Below, in pieces: positions 63,393 to 64,000 of a stretch of 64,000 bases of DNA (position 1 is the first letter of the stretch; the number at the start of each line of letters is the position of its first letter). The notes under the pieces were generated by a model. That model had not been told where the DNA came from, did no database searches, and saw nothing but the letters and a program-made list of their open reading frames with translations. This stretch comes from an uncultured Acidimicrobiales bacterium (GTDB lineage: Bacteria; Actinomycetota; Acidimicrobiia; Acidimicrobiales; Bin134). The stretch is from positions 1,837,954-1,901,953 of the forward strand of contig OX638350.1 of assembly GCA_951813325.1 (NCBI GenBank), read 5' to 3'. The position numbers and the translations under genes are program-made.

Positions 63393-63431
63393 CCGCGCTG
63401 ATTGTTTTGCCTGAGGAGGTAGCAGGGGAGC

Positions 63432-63935
63432 ATGACAGACCCTGACGAACACGACGACATGCCGGACGAGGAGTTCAACGAGAACGAGATTGAAGATCTC
63501 GTCGAGGCCATCGACGATGGCCTCGACGAGGAGTTCGACAACGGCCTCGGGGAAGACAACCTCGGCAAGGATCTCGAAGACGATCTCGAGGAGGAAGCCG
63601 AAGAATCGAAGGAGAACGCCAAGAACGGGCCAACTCGCAATTCAGTCATGGCTGATGACGAGGACGGCGACGGGGAGGACATCGATCCCGACAACGTCGA
63701 GGCCGATCTGGACACCATTCTCAAAGATCGCCTGGCTGCGGGAGACGACGATGATGAGGACGAGGACACCCCTGATCCAACGCCGGAATCCACGAGCCAG
63801 GTGGCGCCCAAGCGAGACAACGAATGGACCTGCGAGGGATGTTTCCTGATCGTCAGCTCGAGCCAATTCGGACCCCGCGACAACCCTCGATGCCCGTCGG
63901 GGGAGGAGCCCTGCCCGTCGTTGGCCCGCCTGTGA
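63432..63935 (+). CDS. DUF4193-like acidic protein with C-terminal zinc knuckle
   Basis: A 167-residue protein, extremely acidic over residues 1-115 (Asp/Glu runs) and with WTCEGCFLIVSSSQFG and CPSGEEPC near the C terminus, giving four cysteines that could bind zinc. The CxxCFLV pattern resembles DUF4193, an actinobacterial family of about 100 residues and unknown role; here the acidic N-terminal part is extended. GAGGAGG precedes the ATG. Its stop overlaps the GTG of the next gene. Confidence 0.75.
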   Translation: MTDPDEHDDMPDEEFNENEIEDLVEAIDDGLDEEFDNGLGEDNLGKDLEDDLEEEAEESKENAKNGPTRNSVMADDEDGDGEDIDPDNVEADLDTILKDRLAAGDDDDEDEDTPDPTPESTSQVAPKRDNEWTCEGCFLIVSSSQFGPRDNPRCPSGEEPCPSLARL

Positions 63936-64000
63936 GCTCGGCCGACGGGGCCGATACCTCCAAAGAGGCGATCGATCGGCTGCTGGATGCTGTGCTGTAC
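63932..64000 (+). CDS. Start of a further gene (cut by window edge)
   Basis: A GTG overlapping the stop of the preceding gene (GTGA) opens a frame of 23 codons to the window end (MSSADGADTSKEAIDRL...). Only the N terminus is visible; function unknown. Confidence 0.45.
   Translation, partial: MSSADGADTSKEAIDRLLDAVLY

Overview
The window is a gene-dense, high-GC (by eye about 65 %) actinobacterial chromosome segment with no rRNA, tRNA, IS element or prophage that I could recognise. The bacterial proteasome and pupylation set (ARC/Mpa, Dop, Pup, PrcB, PrcA, PafA, PafB, PafC), fused FbiC for F420 synthesis, a DUF4193-like and a DUF3151-like protein, and paired glutamate synthase subunits all point to Actinomycetota. 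Proteasome genes, many leaderless starts and the mix of neighbours fit an uncultured Acidimicrobiia-type lineage; that narrower placement is inference.

Layout. 1-3564 (-): an AlkB-like oxygenase, a RecQ helicase fused to a C-terminal phosphoribosyltransferase (PRTase) domain, and a DprA-like protein cut by the left edge; this is a compact DNA-processing operon and looks less GC-rich than the rest. 3618-13570: J-domain protein, hydrolase, membrane pyrophosphatase HppA, 5-formyl-THF cyclo-ligase, a TrkA/TrkH/TrkH potassium system and an M18 aminopeptidase. 13751-19823: glutamate synthase gltBD. 19836-28175: hydrolase, a 426-bp structured intergenic region, glycerophosphodiesterase, SirB1-like protein, pyruvate kinase, then a run of small metabolic genes (DUF3151, flavin reductase, MobA, rhodanese, RNase D, PRTase). 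28205-33644: ClC channel divergent from the glycolate-oxidase trio glcDEF and a 59-codon gene. 33649-41144 (-): desaturase, FIST sensor protein, transketolase, transaldolase, FbiC. 41326-46584: ADP-forming acyl-CoA synthetase subunits, a catalytically degenerate PBP4-like protein, Lon-N protein and three small membrane proteins. 46613-56345: TrmI and the complete proteasome/pupylation locus. 56359-64000: signal peptidase, orphan metal-type ABC ATPase, second glycerophosphodiesterase, TatA, TatC, a truncated lipid-kinase-like gene, M20 hydrolase, a double-domain ThyX, an acidic zinc-finger protein and the start of one more gene.

Two window-wide patterns stand out. First, at four gene borders the end of one gene or the start of the next has been copied in tandem (units of 38, 37, 57 and 39 bp). 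At prcA/pafA and at the acyl-CoA synthetase beta/alpha border the copies create chains of tiny start-stop cistrons between subunits that would otherwise be translationally coupled. Second, at least sixteen genes have a TANNNT -10 element 6-8 nt before the start codon, the signature of leaderless transcripts; I used it to set several starts.

The genes work together in recognisable modules: DNA repair/processing at the left edge, K+ uptake, nitrogen assimilation, glycolate oxidation, the non-oxidative pentose phosphate pathway beside F420 synthesis, and targeted protein degradation with Tat/Sec export next to it.
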